This document shows positions 1 to 10,959 of a DNA stretch of 64,000 nucleotides, one piece after another. The notes below the pieces were generated by a model that was given only the letters and a program-made list of their open reading frames with translations, was not told where the DNA came from and searched no databases. Location of the stretch: assembly GCA_963556195.1 (NCBI GenBank), contig OY744547.1, forward strand, positions 1,530,701 through 1,594,700, given 5' to 3'. The first letter of the stretch is position 1; each line of letters starts with the position of its first letter. This stretch comes from Sepiola atlantica. Its lineage: Eukaryota > Mollusca > Cephalopoda > Sepiida > Sepiolidae. A program made the translations under genes and the position numbers.

Positions 1-135
1 AATACTGGATGAATTTGGATAAGTTTTGGTGTACAGTCTTTTCAGCTACCACGTAAATACATAAAAAAGTTGATACATTTCTTAAGCTATTTTTTAAAGA
101 GAGGCCTAACGTGTCATTGTGAAACTGCAGAAGCG
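1..135. repeat. Dispersed repeat D1, copy 1
   Basis: The first 130 bases are similar to 7231-7350. Shared blocks include AATACTGGATGAATTTG, TTTCAGCTACCACGTAA and AAGAGGYCTAAC, in the same order with small indels. No coding potential is visible. The element probably continues left of the window, so its type and boundaries cannot be judged. Confidence 0.6.
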
Positions 136-326
136 CCAATTTCATGTGGATGTTTCGTTAACTCTTGGCTTGTAGCGAGCGGAACTCTCCTAAAATGAAA
201 ACAAAAAATGTTAAATGCACAAGTGCCAAAATCAATTCTGTGTGGTGAGTTAGGGAGTGTTTTTGTTTTTTACCCGAACTTAGAGTTAGTGACAGTTAAG
301 GGAGGGCATGTCATATGTCATAGATA

Positions 327-331
327 TATAT

Positions 332-391
<60 letters not shown>
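327..391. repeat. (CA)n/(TA)n compound microsatellite
   Basis: A short CACACA tract runs directly into about 20 TA repeats. A predicted reading frame across it is purely low complexity. The rest of 135-1440 holds no recognisable gene: it is AT-rich sequence with several G-runs of 8 or more (near 660, 971, 1167 and 1284) and a short (CA)n near 1015. Confidence 0.9.
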
Positions 392-392
<1 letters not shown>

Positions 393-1029
393 GTCAAGTT
401 ATTACAATCCGCCATTTCTTAGAAATGTCCCTTGACCCTTTGGTATTTCGTAGAAAGTTATGTCCTATCTGAGAAACTGTTGGCCCGGAAATCGGTGAGC
501 ATGTAACGTTATAAATTCATATGCGAAACCTGGCGTTTAGAATTAGGGTTAAATGAAGATCCCCATGCAATCCTACCCCAAGCAGACCCCACAATAAGCT
601 TGTATTACTTTGGATAAAAAATACTCTAGATAACGTAGTTTCAGACTACGTATGGTGAGGGGGGGGGGGAGAGTCCATCTCCATTTTCAAATTGTAAATA
701 TAACAAAGTTGTCCGGCAATGCAGAGCACGCCATATTATTGTGGTGTCCTCTCTGACGAAATAAAATTCTTATCCAACTACTTTTGAATAAGTTTTAGAC
801 CCGCAAAACTACGTGCATTCTATCTCCATGTTCAACTTATTTAATAAAATAAAGTTGTCTTGCGTGAACGCAGACCTCACAATGTTATTTTGCGTACATT
901 ATGATCAAAATGAAATATACGTATCCGAGTACCCTGGCTAATGCAGTTTCAGATCATAGATTATGTAGAGGGGGGGGGGTATTTACAAAACCCAAGGAGC
1001 AGTTCACGAACTACAACACACACACACAC

Positions 1030-1300
1030 AAACACATTAGTAGAATACCCGTTCTCGGACGGGTATAAGCAATAAATATAGCATGAGGGTTAAAATATGA
1101 TATTTTCTTTCTTTGGGGTGTATGGTACAGTTTTGGTACCTTATCTAACTTATTGTAAAAGTTATTGGGGGGGGGGGACACATCACCTAAATGGTAAGTT
1201 TACAAAAAATATGTTCCCATGTTACTCACCGTGTTGCCGAGAATATATATTCCAAAATTCATAACGATTCTTTCCTGAGTTTAGGGGGGGGGGTGTACAG
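1030..1300 (+). repeat. Decayed copy of dispersed repeat R (ends only)
   Basis: The palindromic end signature TACCCGTTCTCGGACGGGTA at 1046-1065 matches the terminus of the R family found at 8017, 11770, 38515 and 40725. The text near 1240-1285 (CCAAAATTCATAACGATTC, then a short gap and GAGTTTA) matches the opposite R end. The middle is not alignable by eye. Confidence 0.4.
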
Positions 1301-1440
1301 GGTGATCTAACTTTATATAGAGAGAAGAGATAAAGAAATGAAATACTAAACGCTGTCTAATAAGAAATTAAACGTTGTCTATATAATTATAGACAGGAAG
1401 TAAACACTGTCTATATAACTAATAAGCAGGTGATAGGACT

Positions 1441-1718
1441 AGTGGTAAAATTGTCGTTTCTCCACCAAATAAATCGTCTGCAGTTTTCTGATTTTTTAAT
1501 TTTTTTTTTGGTTCGATCTCACGAACGAGTAAGTAAACCCTCAATAAATTGTTTTGGACTAATTTACCAACTGTATTTCCTTTTAAAATAATTAAAGGTA
1601 AATTTTAAATTAGTCAAAAACAATTTATTTGGGTTTACTTACTCATTTTGTGATGTCGGAAAACTGTAGCCGGTTTATTGTCCGCCGTTTTGGTTGGGAA
1701 GCGACAATTTTACCACAA
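1441..1718. mobile_element. MITE with long imperfect terminal inverted repeats
   Basis: GTGGTAAAATTGTCG at the left end is matched in reverse complement at the right end (ending near 1718). The inverted similarity continues inward for about 130 bases per side, including GAGTAAGTAAACCC and CAATAAATTGTTTT blocks. There is no open reading frame. The short palindromic layout fits a non-autonomous DNA transposon. The superfamily is unknown because no clear target-site duplication is visible. Confidence 0.65.
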
Positions 1719-2454
1719 TGTCTACATAGGTGATAGGAATGAAAAACAAAACAAAAAAACATTAAACAGAAATGTATATTGATTCTACCCCAACGCGCAT
1801 ATACACAACATCTCATAAAGAGTACTGTTCACCTCGGATCGGATTATGAAACTTATTCAATCGTTGCACGTTTTTTCTTTTTTCTTTTTCTTTTTCTTTT
1901 GTTTATTCGGTACATATTCGATGGTTGTTGGGTCCCAAAACGGGTAGAGAGGGGGGGGGGGTTACCCGTCGGTCGCCAATTTTCTGATGAACAACATTTT
2001 TGTATCATCGCCATCCTCCGTTCTTCTTTCTGTGTTTGTTTGTAGATCTAAAAACATTAATCTGCTTTTTTTGACCTGCACTGACAGACCCAATAAATAC
2101 GTTTTTGTTTCTTTCTTCCTTCCTTGTTTTTCGTGTTTGGGGGGAGTAAGAGGGGGAGGGGGGCGGGATGGAAGGCGAGTTCGTGTGTGGCTTTTATGCG
2201 TGTTCTTCGTCGAGAGCGGTTGGCTGTTGGTTGGTAGTAGCCATTGAGCCACGTGATGACGAGAGGGCAGAGATGATGGAGGAGGAAGAAGAAGAAGAGG
2301 AAGAAGGACCCGCGAAATCAGTCTGACCTAATTAAGCTGCAAAGGCAGTTTTTCTCCTCCAAAACTTGCTTTGTCTTCTCTCCTCTTGTCGCGTCTCTGC
2401 TCTCCCCTCCTCCCCTCTCTCTCCCCATCTCTCTGTCTCTCCACTTCTGCGATC

Positions 2455-5400
2455 TCTCTGTCTCTCCTCACTTGTGCCGTCTCTCGTCACGTGTGCCGTC
2501 TCTCGTCACGTGTGCCGTCTCTCTCTCTCTCTCGTCATTTGTGCCGTCTCTCTCTGTCTCTCGTCACTTGTGCCGTCTCTCTCTGTCTCTCGTCACTTGT
2601 GCCGTCTCTCTCTGTCTCTCGTCACGTGTGCCGTCTCTCTCTCTCTCTCGTCATTTGTGCCGTCTCTCTCTGTCTCTCGTCACTTGTGCCGTCTCTCTCT
2701 GTCTCTCGTCACTTGTGCCGTCTCTCTCTGTCTCTCGTCACGTGTGCCGTATCTCTCTCTCTCTCGTCATTTGTGCCGTCTCTCTCTGTCTCTCGTCACT
2801 TGTGCCGTCTCTCTCTGTCTCTCGTCACGTGTGCCGTATCTCTCTCTCTCTCGTCATTTGTGCCGTCTCTCTCTCTCTCTCGTCATTTGTGCCGTCTCTC
2901 TCTGTCTCTCGTCACTTGTGCCGTCTCTCTCTGTCTCTCGTCACGTGTGCCGTCTCTCGTCACGTGTGCCGTATCTCTCTCTCTCTCGTCATTTGTGCCG
3001 TCTCTCTCTGTCTCTCGTCACTTGTGCCGTCTCTCTCTGTCTCTCGTCACTTGTGCCGTCTCTCTCTGTCTCTCGTCACTTGTGCCGTCTCTCTCTCTCT
3101 CTCGTCACTTGTGCCGTATCTCTCTCTCTCTCGTCATTTGTGCCGTCTCTCTCTGTCTCTCGTCACTTGTGCCGTCTCTCTCTGTCTCTCGTCACTTGTG
3201 CCGTCTCTCGTCACGTGTGCCGTCTCTCTCTCTCTCTCGTCATTTGTGCCGTCTCTCTCTGTCTCTCGTCACTTGTGCCGTCTCTCTCTGTCTCTCGTCA
3301 CTTGTGCCGTCTCTCTCTGTCTCTCGTCACTTGTGCCGTCTCTCTCTCTCTCTCGTCACTTGTGCCGTATCTCTCTCTCTCTCGTCATTTGTGCCGTCTC
3401 TCTCTGTCTCTCGTCACTTGTGCCGTCTCTCTCTGTCTCTCGTCACTTGTGCCGTCTCTCTCTGTCTCTCGTCACTTGTGCCGTCTCTCTCTGTCTCTCG
3501 TCACTTGTGCCGTCTCTCTCTGTCTCTCGTCACTTGTGCCGTCTCTCGTCACGTGTGCCGTCTCTCTCTCTCTCTCGTCACTTGTGCCGTATCTCTCTCT
3601 CTCTCGTCATTTGTGCCGTCTCTCTCTGTCTCTCGTCACTTGTGCCGTCTCTCTCTGTCTCTCGTCACTTGTGCCGTCTCTCTCTGTCTCTCGTCACTTG
3701 TGCCGTCTCTCTCTGTCTCTCGTCACTTGTGCCGTCTCTCTCTGTCTCTCGTCACTTGTGCCGTCTCTCTCTGTCTCTCGTCACTTGTGCCGTCTCTCTC
3801 TGTCTCTCGTCACTTGTGCCGTCTCTCTCTGTCTATCGTCACTTGTGCCGTCTCTCTCTGTCTCTCGTCACTTGTGCCGTCTCTCTCTGTCTCTCGTCAC
3901 TTGTGCCGTCTCTCTCTCTCTCTCGTCACTTGTGCCGTATCTCTCTCTCTCTCGTCATTTGTGCCGTCTCTCTCTGTCTCTCGTCACTTGTGCCGTCTCT
4001 CTCTGTCTCTCGTCACTTGTGCCGTCTCTCGTCACGTGTGCCGTCTCTCTCTCTCTCTCGTCATTTGTGCCGTCTCTCTCTGTCTCTCGTCACTTGTGCC
4101 GTCTCTCTCTGTCTCTCGTCACTTGTGCCGTCTCTCTCTGTCTCTCGTCACTTGTGCCGTCTCTCTCTCTGTCTCGTCACTTGTGCCGTATCTCTCTCTC
4201 TCTCGTCATTTGTGCCGTCTCTCTCTGTCTCTCGTCACTTGTGCCGTCTCTCTCTGTCTCTCGTCACTTGTGCCGTCTCTCTCTGTCTCTCGTCACTTGT
4301 GCCGTCTCTCTCTGTCTCTCGTCACTTGTGCCGTCTCTCTCTGTCTCTCGTCACTTGTGCCGTCTCTCGTCACGTGTGCCGTCTCTCTCTCTCTCTCGTC
4401 ACTTGTGCCGTATCTCTCTCTCTCTCGTCATTTGTGCCGTCTCTCTCTGTCTCTCGTCACTTGTGCCGTCTCTCTCTGTCTCTCGTCACTTGTGCCGTCT
4501 CTCTCTGTCTCTCGTCACTTGTGCCGTCTCTCTCTGTCTCTCGTCACTTGTGCCGTCTCTCTCTGTCTCTCGTCACTTGTGCCGTCTCTCTCTGTCTCTC
4601 GTCACTTGTGCCGTCTCTCTCTCTCTCTCTCGTCACTTGTGCCGTATCTCTCTCTCTCTCGTCATTTGTGCCGTCTCTCTCTGTCTCTCGTCACTTGTGC
4701 CGTCTCTCTCTGTCTCTCGTCACTTGTGCCGTCTCTCTCTGTCTCTCGTCACTTGTGCCGTCTCTCTCTGTCTCTCGTCACTTGTGCCGTCTCTCTCTGT
4801 CTCTCGTCACTTGTGCCGTCTCTCGTCACGTGTGCCGTCTCTCTCTCTCTCTCGTCACTTGTGCCGTATCTCTCTCTCTCTCGTCATTTGTGCCGTCTCT
4901 CTCTGTCTCTCGTCACTTGTGCCGTCTCTCTCTGTCTCTCGTCACTTGTGCCGTCTCTCTCTGTCTCTCGTCACTTGTGCCGTCTCTCGTCACGTGTGCC
5001 GTCTCTCTCTGTCTCTCGTCATTTGTGCCGTCTCTCTCTGTCTCTCGTCACTTGTGCCGTCTCTCTCTGTGTCTCTCGTCACGTGTGCCGTCTCTCGTCA
5101 CGTGTGCCGTCTCTCGTCACGTGTGCCGTCTCTCTCTGTCTCTCGTCATTTGTGCCGTCTCTCTCTCTGTCTCTCGTCATTTGTGCCGTCTCTCTCTGTC
5201 TCTCGTCACTTGTGCCGTCTCTCGTCACGTGTGCCGTCTCTCGTCACGTGTGCCGTCTCTCGTCACGTGTGCCGTCTCTCTCTGTCTCTCGTCATTTGTG
5301 CCGTCTCTCTCTCTCTGTCTCTCGTCATTTGTGCCGTCTCTCTGTGTCTCTCGTCACTTGTGCCGTCTCTCGTCACGTGTGCCGTCTCTCTCTCTCTCTC

Positions 5401-5545
5401 TCTCTCTCGTCACTTGTGCCGTCTCTCGTCACGTGTACCGTCTCTCTCTCTCTCTCTCTCTCTCTCGTCACGTGTGCCGTCTCTCTCTGTCTCTCGTCAC
5501 GTGTACCGTCTCTCTCTGTCTCTCGTCACTTCTGTTTTCTCTCTC
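2455..5545. repeat. 29-bp CT-rich minisatellite array
   Basis: About 100 tandem copies of a 29-bp unit (CTCTCTCTGTCTCTCG followed by TCACTTGTGCCGT). Variants change G to C, CACTT to CATTT or CACGT, and the last base to A. A shorter 19-bp unit, CTCTCGTCACGTGTGCCGT, is interspersed. Because 29 is not a multiple of 3 and the unit lacks stops, all three forward frames stay open for more than 1000 codons and encode Ser/Leu/Val/Cys repeats. This is a consequence of the repeat, not evidence for a protein. Confidence 0.95.
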
Positions 5546-5559
5546 GTCACTTCCGCCTT

Positions 5560-6820
5560 CCTGATATACACACTAGAATTAGGGTAGTGCGGTCGTTATG
5601 GGTGTTGGCTGTTGGTTTGGCATACTAGGTTCAAGTTCTATCGGGGCAACTGCATCACGTTTATTCATACCTTTGGGAAATTGATTCTCTTTCCCTCAAC
5701 TATGGATTAAATAGTAGTGTAGACTAGACTCTCAAGCCTTGCTTGTGCAACTAGTCTTGAAGAAGAAAAAAAAACCCTTAAGTAACACTTGTTTATACCG
5801 GCATATTTTCTGCTCACCTTGGACTTAAGAAATGCTGGTTGGGATTGCGTACCCCTTGCTTCACTATAGATTCCTTTAGCTGACACCCTTACCGGACTAT
5901 GCATTGTCTGAATGAGGCATCTTCTGCCCAAAACGGCCGTAGTTTTGAACCAGCAGCCCACACACCCTGTAGCTGTTATGTTTTCTTCAAAAATAATCAT
6001 GCTGAGGAAGTCTTACAATAAAGACGAAACGTAATACGATTAAACTTGACCTGATTACCAAAAGTACCCACATATTCTGATATGTCTGTGATAGTGTCCC
6101 CAGTACTAATGTGAACTGTCAGCCTCTTCAGTTCTGTTGCTATTATCATTTAAAACAGGATCTTTGTCCGTAGACTTCAATGCTCTCGCCTTTTCCACTA
6201 CGTTTTTTTTAATGACGAGTGATTCATCACCTCCATCATATATATATAAAAAATATATATATAAAAAAAAGAAAAGAAAAATGGACGTAATCTTTTTGTT
6301 TAATAGTCAATCAATATCATTTGTTGTTTTCGTTTTGTTTTTTTTCTTTTTTTAATTTTTGATATCTCGTTTTCACCGTCCCCACCCTCCCTTTTGTTGG
6401 GGGGTGCGGAGGGCAATGGGGATTCTTTACCATCATCCTCCTTAAATCGAGGCGTGTTTCAGCATTTCTGAATAAAAATCAACATTCAGTTGGTCATCGC
6501 AGAATTGAGTCATAGATAGGTTTCGTTTTTTTTCTTTTCTTTCCTTAACTTGACAACGCGCAATATGAACATTTGGTGTTTTACTTTCACGACAATATCA
6601 AAAAATATTTAAAGAAATGTATAAACTTTGTTATGTACTTAGGTGGTAGATGAAAAAAAGACTACACTAAGAATTACGCAAATTCATAATGTTTTTTTCT
6701 TTTTTTTTTCTTCTTATAATAAATATAAGAAAAAAAAAGAAAAAAACATTATCTTATGTATCTGTAGACATTTATACTTACTTATTATTATTTACCTGGC
6801 ACTTTTTGCTGCTAGGAAGA
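5560..6820. other. Non-coding AT-rich stretch
   Basis: No convincing gene. It holds a hammerhead-like motif near 6002-6045, AT microsatellite fragments at 6235-6275, and T/A homopolymer tracts. Open frames of 60-97 codons are low complexity or lack recognisable similarity. Confidence 0.5.
5986..6045 (+). ncRNA. Degenerate hammerhead-like motif
   Basis: CTGAGGA (6002-6008) is followed by an extra A, a perfect 5-bp stem GTCTT/AAGAC with an A/C/T loop, then GAAA (6026-6029). The following CGTA-A-TACG could form stem III, but position 16.1 would be A rather than the required U, and stem I pairing is poor. It may be a decayed hammerhead or chance. Confidence 0.25.
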
Positions 6821-6824
6821 AAGT

Positions 6825-7135
6825 GTAGTATCTGTTCCGATGGATACTGCACCCCATAGACTGGTATTGTCTTGGCCTTCGGGTCTTGATTTACGCCCGT
6901 CTATGGGAACTGTCCTGTGCAGTTCTAGGAGGTGCACCCTCCCAGGCTTTGCCTTCTCACTCTTTGAGAAGGGGTTAGTTTATTGCTAAACGCCTGAGGC
7001 GCCCCTATCGGGGAATGCTGACAGGACTGCCCAGGCAATTTTTAAAAGTACCAAGTACTCTTCCTCTAGAGTGCGCAATTCCCACTTTCCGACCTTGTGT
7101 CACATTCTACTTTGTGGGAAGTAGATAAATAGGTG
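6825..7135 (+). mobile_element. U2-headed SINE, copy 1 (5' truncated)
   Basis: It starts within the U2-like head (GTGTAGTATCTGTTCCGATG) and continues through the family body: the CCCCATAGACTGGTATTGTC block, GCAGTTCTAGGAGGT, GCCTGAGGCGCCCC, and the distal CCGACCTTGTGTCACAT block. The first bases of the U2 head are missing. The family is defined by copies at 28130, 49565 and 58565. Confidence 0.8.
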
Positions 7136-7230
7136 CTTACTTAGTAGGCAAGGGAGATAACTCAAATTTTGTTTTCAGGAAAAGTGAAAATGGCGGCCGA
7201 TAGATAAAATCGTTTTTTATTTTTAATTAA

Positions 7231-7350
7231 TAAATACTGGATGAATTTGCATAATTTTATTTCAGCTACCACGTAAGTCCATAACAAAGTTTATATATTT
7301 CTTTAGTTATTTTATTTTATTTTCTTTTAAGAGGTCTAACATGTCGTGAC
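7231..7350. repeat. Dispersed repeat D1, copy 2
   Basis: Aligns by eye with bases 1-130: AATACTGGATGAATTTG, TTTCAGCTACCACGTAAG, and AAGAGGTCTAAC with small indels. Function and class are unknown. Confidence 0.6.
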
Positions 7351-7390
7351 GAAGTACCGAACATTTTTGGTTGCATCCTCGCGTCTCTAA

Positions 7391-7636
7391 GTGGAGGCTT
7401 GGTCTGTGCGTCCTTCAGTCTGTGAAATGTCCAGATTGAACGAACGCGTCTTACGTGTCCAGGCATCTATAGGCTTTGCCCCTATTTGCTTGCGTCCCCT
7501 ACGAAGGCAAGGTTTGACCGACAGCTTTGGAAGCTATTTACTTTTTATTTCTGCTCCCTGGAACAACCTGACAGGGGAGGTCGTGATGATGTTTACCATA
7601 TCCAGGTTTAAAGTCGCCTTAGGAAAAAAAATTTAA
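7391..7636 (+). pseudogene. Possible non-LTR retrotransposon ORF2 C-terminus
   Basis: The 81-codon frame ends in ...PWNNLTGEVVMMFTISRFKVAL, which resembles the W-N-x-L-P...V...F-K-x-x-L tail that closes ORF2 of many CR1/Jockey-type LINEs. No reverse transcriptase motif is present and the upstream part is not recognisable. It is most likely a short LINE remnant; assignment is weak. Confidence 0.3.
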
Positions 7637-7639
7637 ACG

Positions 7640-8046
7640 TGTTCATAGAGAATGGTAGTTTGCTTGAAGCATTGCTGGGAATTGTAATAAATGCATTAAG
7701 AAGGCTGAAGACGATGCACAATGAATTATGGGATATGTATTCTAGGCAACAGGGTATGTAATGTGGGCACAACCTACCATTCAAATATTTCAGATTTGCA
7801 TGAAATTTGATCCATAGTCATTAGATTCCCTGAATTTTAATTTATTCTTCAGACACCTTAAGCCTTAAAATTTAGAATCAAAAGCATTTAATAGATTTTG
7901 ATCAAAATTGAAATAAGGATTCTAGACATAAGGTTTAGTAGAATTATATGTTGATTTTAATCTTCGTAAGGGGACATCAAAGTGGTGCAAAACTGTTCTG
8001 TTCGAGAAATTAATTTTACTCGTCCTGGGACGGGTATTTTTCTCTC
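7640..8046 (-). repeat. Dispersed repeat R, truncated copy
   Basis: Blocks shared with other R copies: AAATATTTCAGATTTGCAT, GGATTCTAGACATAAGG, TTAATCTTCGTAAGGGGACA, GTGGTGCAAAACTGTTCTG, and the end palindrome CGTCCTGGGACGGGTA. A (GT)n/(TA)n microsatellite starts immediately beyond that end. The left part carries AGTTTGCTTGAAGCATTGCT, also found near 50350 and, inverted, near 62178. Confidence 0.7.
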
Positions 8047-8071
8047 GTGTGTGTGTGTGTGTGTATATATA

Positions 8072-8102
<31 letters not shown>

Positions 8103-8109
8103 GTGCGTG

Positions 8110-8140
<31 letters not shown>

Positions 8141-8145
8141 ATATA
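8047..8145. repeat. (GT)n/(TA)n compound microsatellite
   Basis: Alternating blocks of GT and TA directly abutting the R-repeat terminus. Frames through it on both strands are low-complexity shadows. Confidence 0.9.
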
Positions 8146-8359
8146 GATTTAGATTTTTCACTTATAAAATAGATCATTCAGTGAAGACCGGGGTTGTGCC
8201 AATAAAAACAAGCTCGATGATACTCGATTACAGAGTACAGAGCATTTATATGTGATTTTATGAAGGCTTACCAAAGCATTTCTTTCATGACACCAATGAT
8301 CACCATTAAAAGATATTTTTTTTTTTTTTTACAAATATTATTTATTCAAATTAAATGTT

Positions 8360-8418
8360 TTTTCCTACACGTGTTTCACTACCAAGCAGTTACTTGCTTG
8401 GCAGATCATCAGGAAAAA
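8360..8418 (-). ncRNA. Hammerhead ribozyme, long stem II
   Basis: Read on the minus strand. CTGATGA (8412-8406) is followed by a U.U pair and a 10-bp stem II (CTGCCAAGCA with TGCTTGGTAG, hexanucleotide loop). Then come GAAA (8377-8374), a tiny palindromic stem III (ACAC/GTGT), cleavage-site UA (H17 at 8366) and GGAAAA closing stem I with TTTTTC. All conserved core positions are present. The very short stem III is typical of retroelement hammerheads that work better as tandem dimers. The flanks contain no recognisable Penelope protein. The fold was done by hand. Confidence 0.75.
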
Positions 8419-8419
8419 T

Positions 8420-10040
8420 AAATGTCTGGAATACTGGTTTCAACTGCCGACAATACACAATGTGGCGTTGCAATAGTTGAGGTCACTTAAGAAGAGAAGA
8501 GGAAAAAAATAAAAATAAAAGTTAAAATTAAAAAACAAGGAAGAACAACGATAAAAAAAGGAAAGTCCTAGAAAAGTCTTAGAAAAGTAGCTCGTGCATT
8601 ATTTCTTCCACCAAGCCAACAAGCAAATAATCGGTCCCAAATACATTAAAAAAAACAAAAAAACGGAACAATGTGCGATAATACACTTTCACGTCGGCCG
8701 GCACAATGATGAATAAATCCCCCCCCCCCCAAAAAAAAAAAGAACTAAATCATTCAAGATACCGCTCACAAGTTACCATTCCAATCCAATGATAGTATGG
8801 GAATTCTAAATCCAACTTCTCACAAAGAAAAGTCAACATAAATGTTCGTCCGAGTTCGAAGAGCCTTATTTCAATGGCTGATTTCTTACCCTTCGAAACA
8901 AACACACGACGAGTTGAATGTCAATCTCGCAGAAAACTCCCTTATATTAAGAAAAAATCTTAATTAGTAGATAGAAACTATTTATTCAAAATACTGTTTC
9001 TAAAAATATTTATTATAATAGAAATTAATTATCTAGTGTCTGGGACGTCATTTCACATTTTGGGAAAATATCCTGCATTTAATTAACTGCCGAATTATCG
9101 TTTTGTTGTTTAACGAAGCGAAAAAAGCCTATCCCGCAGAATTTGTTTTTAAAAGATTATTCATATATCAAAAATAAAATGTTATTATAAAAAAGTTTTC
9201 TACAAAAATCTAGTTATTATTTTAAATCATTTAAAATATTTCCTTAACGGCTGTGTCTGTTTGCAACTCTCTGTGGAGAATATTATTCTATATTCCATAA
9301 ATAAATGTTACTACGGAATATCGTTATCAGAAATCTATTTTCTATTTTGAAAAAAACTTTTTTAATGGACCGGGTTATTTTTTTGGCCAACTTTACGAGA
9401 AAATATCACTCTAACTCGTTAAATGACAGGAAACTTTGTTATTACTAATTTAAAATCCCGTACAAAATACTTTTTATAATAAAAATCCAATTGTTTCTAT
9501 TTTTAGAAATTAAGTCCGTGTCGGCATGCATGTTTTTAAAATTATTTTTTCCTTAATTATTTTTTCCCCATTCCTGCCACCCATAGTTTTATTTAATTTA
9601 ATCTAATTAAAAACTAATTTAATTTAATTTAACCTAATTTAATTAAAAAGTGATAGCATCCAGGTTGCTATTTCTTATTTTTCACTTAAAATTACTTGAA
9701 ATTCCCAATGCATTTCGTATAATATATCTATTTCTGAGAATAAATTGTGATTTATTATTTATTATTCCACTATCTTTTTATATGTAACAAAATTTCCCCC
9801 CTCTATTCTGCTGAATAAGTATTTACTATAGTTGACTATCAATGGGCCTTATTCCGATAGAATATTCCTACCTTATCACCCCCAACCTAAGTCTCGAGCC
9901 TCCGCTAATAATTGAATCAAGACATATCTTAGCATAAGTACGTGTTACTAATTCTCATCCTCTATATTATACACTAATTATTGCCTCAGGAAGGGTCCAT
10001 CCTGCCTATCTCTGCTGTAAGTTTATACTTCCCCCAATTC
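8420..10040. other. AT-rich non-coding stretch
   Basis: No gene seen. It contains poly-C/poly-A at 8719-8740, generally very AT-rich sequence, and a TTTAATTTAATTT simple-repeat zone near 9585-9650. It could be intron, or decayed transposon belonging with the hammerhead motif just upstream. Confidence 0.5.
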
Positions 10041-10049
10041 CCCTCCTAT

Positions 10050-10215
10050 CCAGGTTTTAGGCTTGATAACAGGTAACGGTTTCTATGCAGACAGCATTGT
10101 AGTATTTCCTGTCTAGCGTTCAGTAAATTATCTCTAACTTGGAAAGAGATCGAACCTTCGATATTGATGTCTATAGTCCAGCGTTCTACCACTGGACCAA
10201 AGTCGCTCCGTCTAG
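10050..10215 (-). mobile_element. tRNA-derived SINE
   Basis: On the minus strand, TGGTCCAGTGGTAGAACGC matches a Pol III A box. AAGGTTCGATCTC about 35 bases later matches a B box (GGTTCGANTCC), giving a tRNA-like head. The 3' part runs on past the tRNA length with no CCA or clean acceptor stem. It therefore reads as a SINE or tRNA pseudogene rather than a functional tRNA. Confidence 0.55.
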
Positions 10216-10488
10216 AAATATGTACGATTTTTATCACCTAAATATTCAATGTATTTTTATGTAATTATTTTTATTGATGATTGCAGCGTTCGTTGTTTTT
10301 TTGCTTATTATTATTTCGATTGTTTCACTTCCTAAGTGATTAAGATGCAGAAAATTGCATTATTAGTCGTCATTAACTTCATAGGACCTTTTTTTCGTTA
10401 ATATATATTTTATTATTTATTTTATACGTACATAAAAGTAATCCATGGACACATGTTTCTGGCTCACAGCGGTGATCAGCATGGCTAA

Positions 10489-10491
<3 letters not shown>

Positions 10492-10542
<51 letters not shown>
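10492..10542. repeat. (TA)n microsatellite
   Basis: About 25 TA repeats with one G interruption. No gene signals in the surrounding 10215-10960. Confidence 0.9.
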
Positions 10543-10543
<1 letters not shown>

Positions 10544-10959
10544 TTATTAATGACAATATATGTATTACCATTTTATGGCGTATTAGTGGGTTCCCCCACA
10601 TGTGAGTTTGCTCTTTTCTTTGTTTTTTGTTTGTTTTCACCCAAAAATGAAACCACTGTATATTGTAGGTTTTTTCAAGACACTTTAATCCAAGAACATT
10701 TTACTCTTTGTAAATTTTTCTGATGATTTTGTAATGTTGCAGAGACGATATTGAAATAAAAATGTTGTTTGGCACAAGACAATTGAAACGGACCGTAAAA
10801 AATATATCTCACAGAAATGTTATGTTTTTTTGAAATGTGAAAAAATAAAAATAAAAATAAAATAAAATAAAAACATGGTTATTGGAATATAATATGAACC
10901 TGAATTATATATATATATATATAAGTTAATCCAACAAAAGATATAAGAGGCAACTAATA

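Noticed and set aside
2366..5628. Three overlapping plus-strand frames of more than 1000 codons
   Set aside because: They are the same stop-free 29-bp repeat read in three phases. Equal openness of all frames, no domain and Ser/Leu/Cys monotony show there is no selected protein.
10050..10215. Functional tRNA gene
   Set aside because: A and B boxes are present but I could not form a full acceptor stem, and SINE-like sequence continues 3'.
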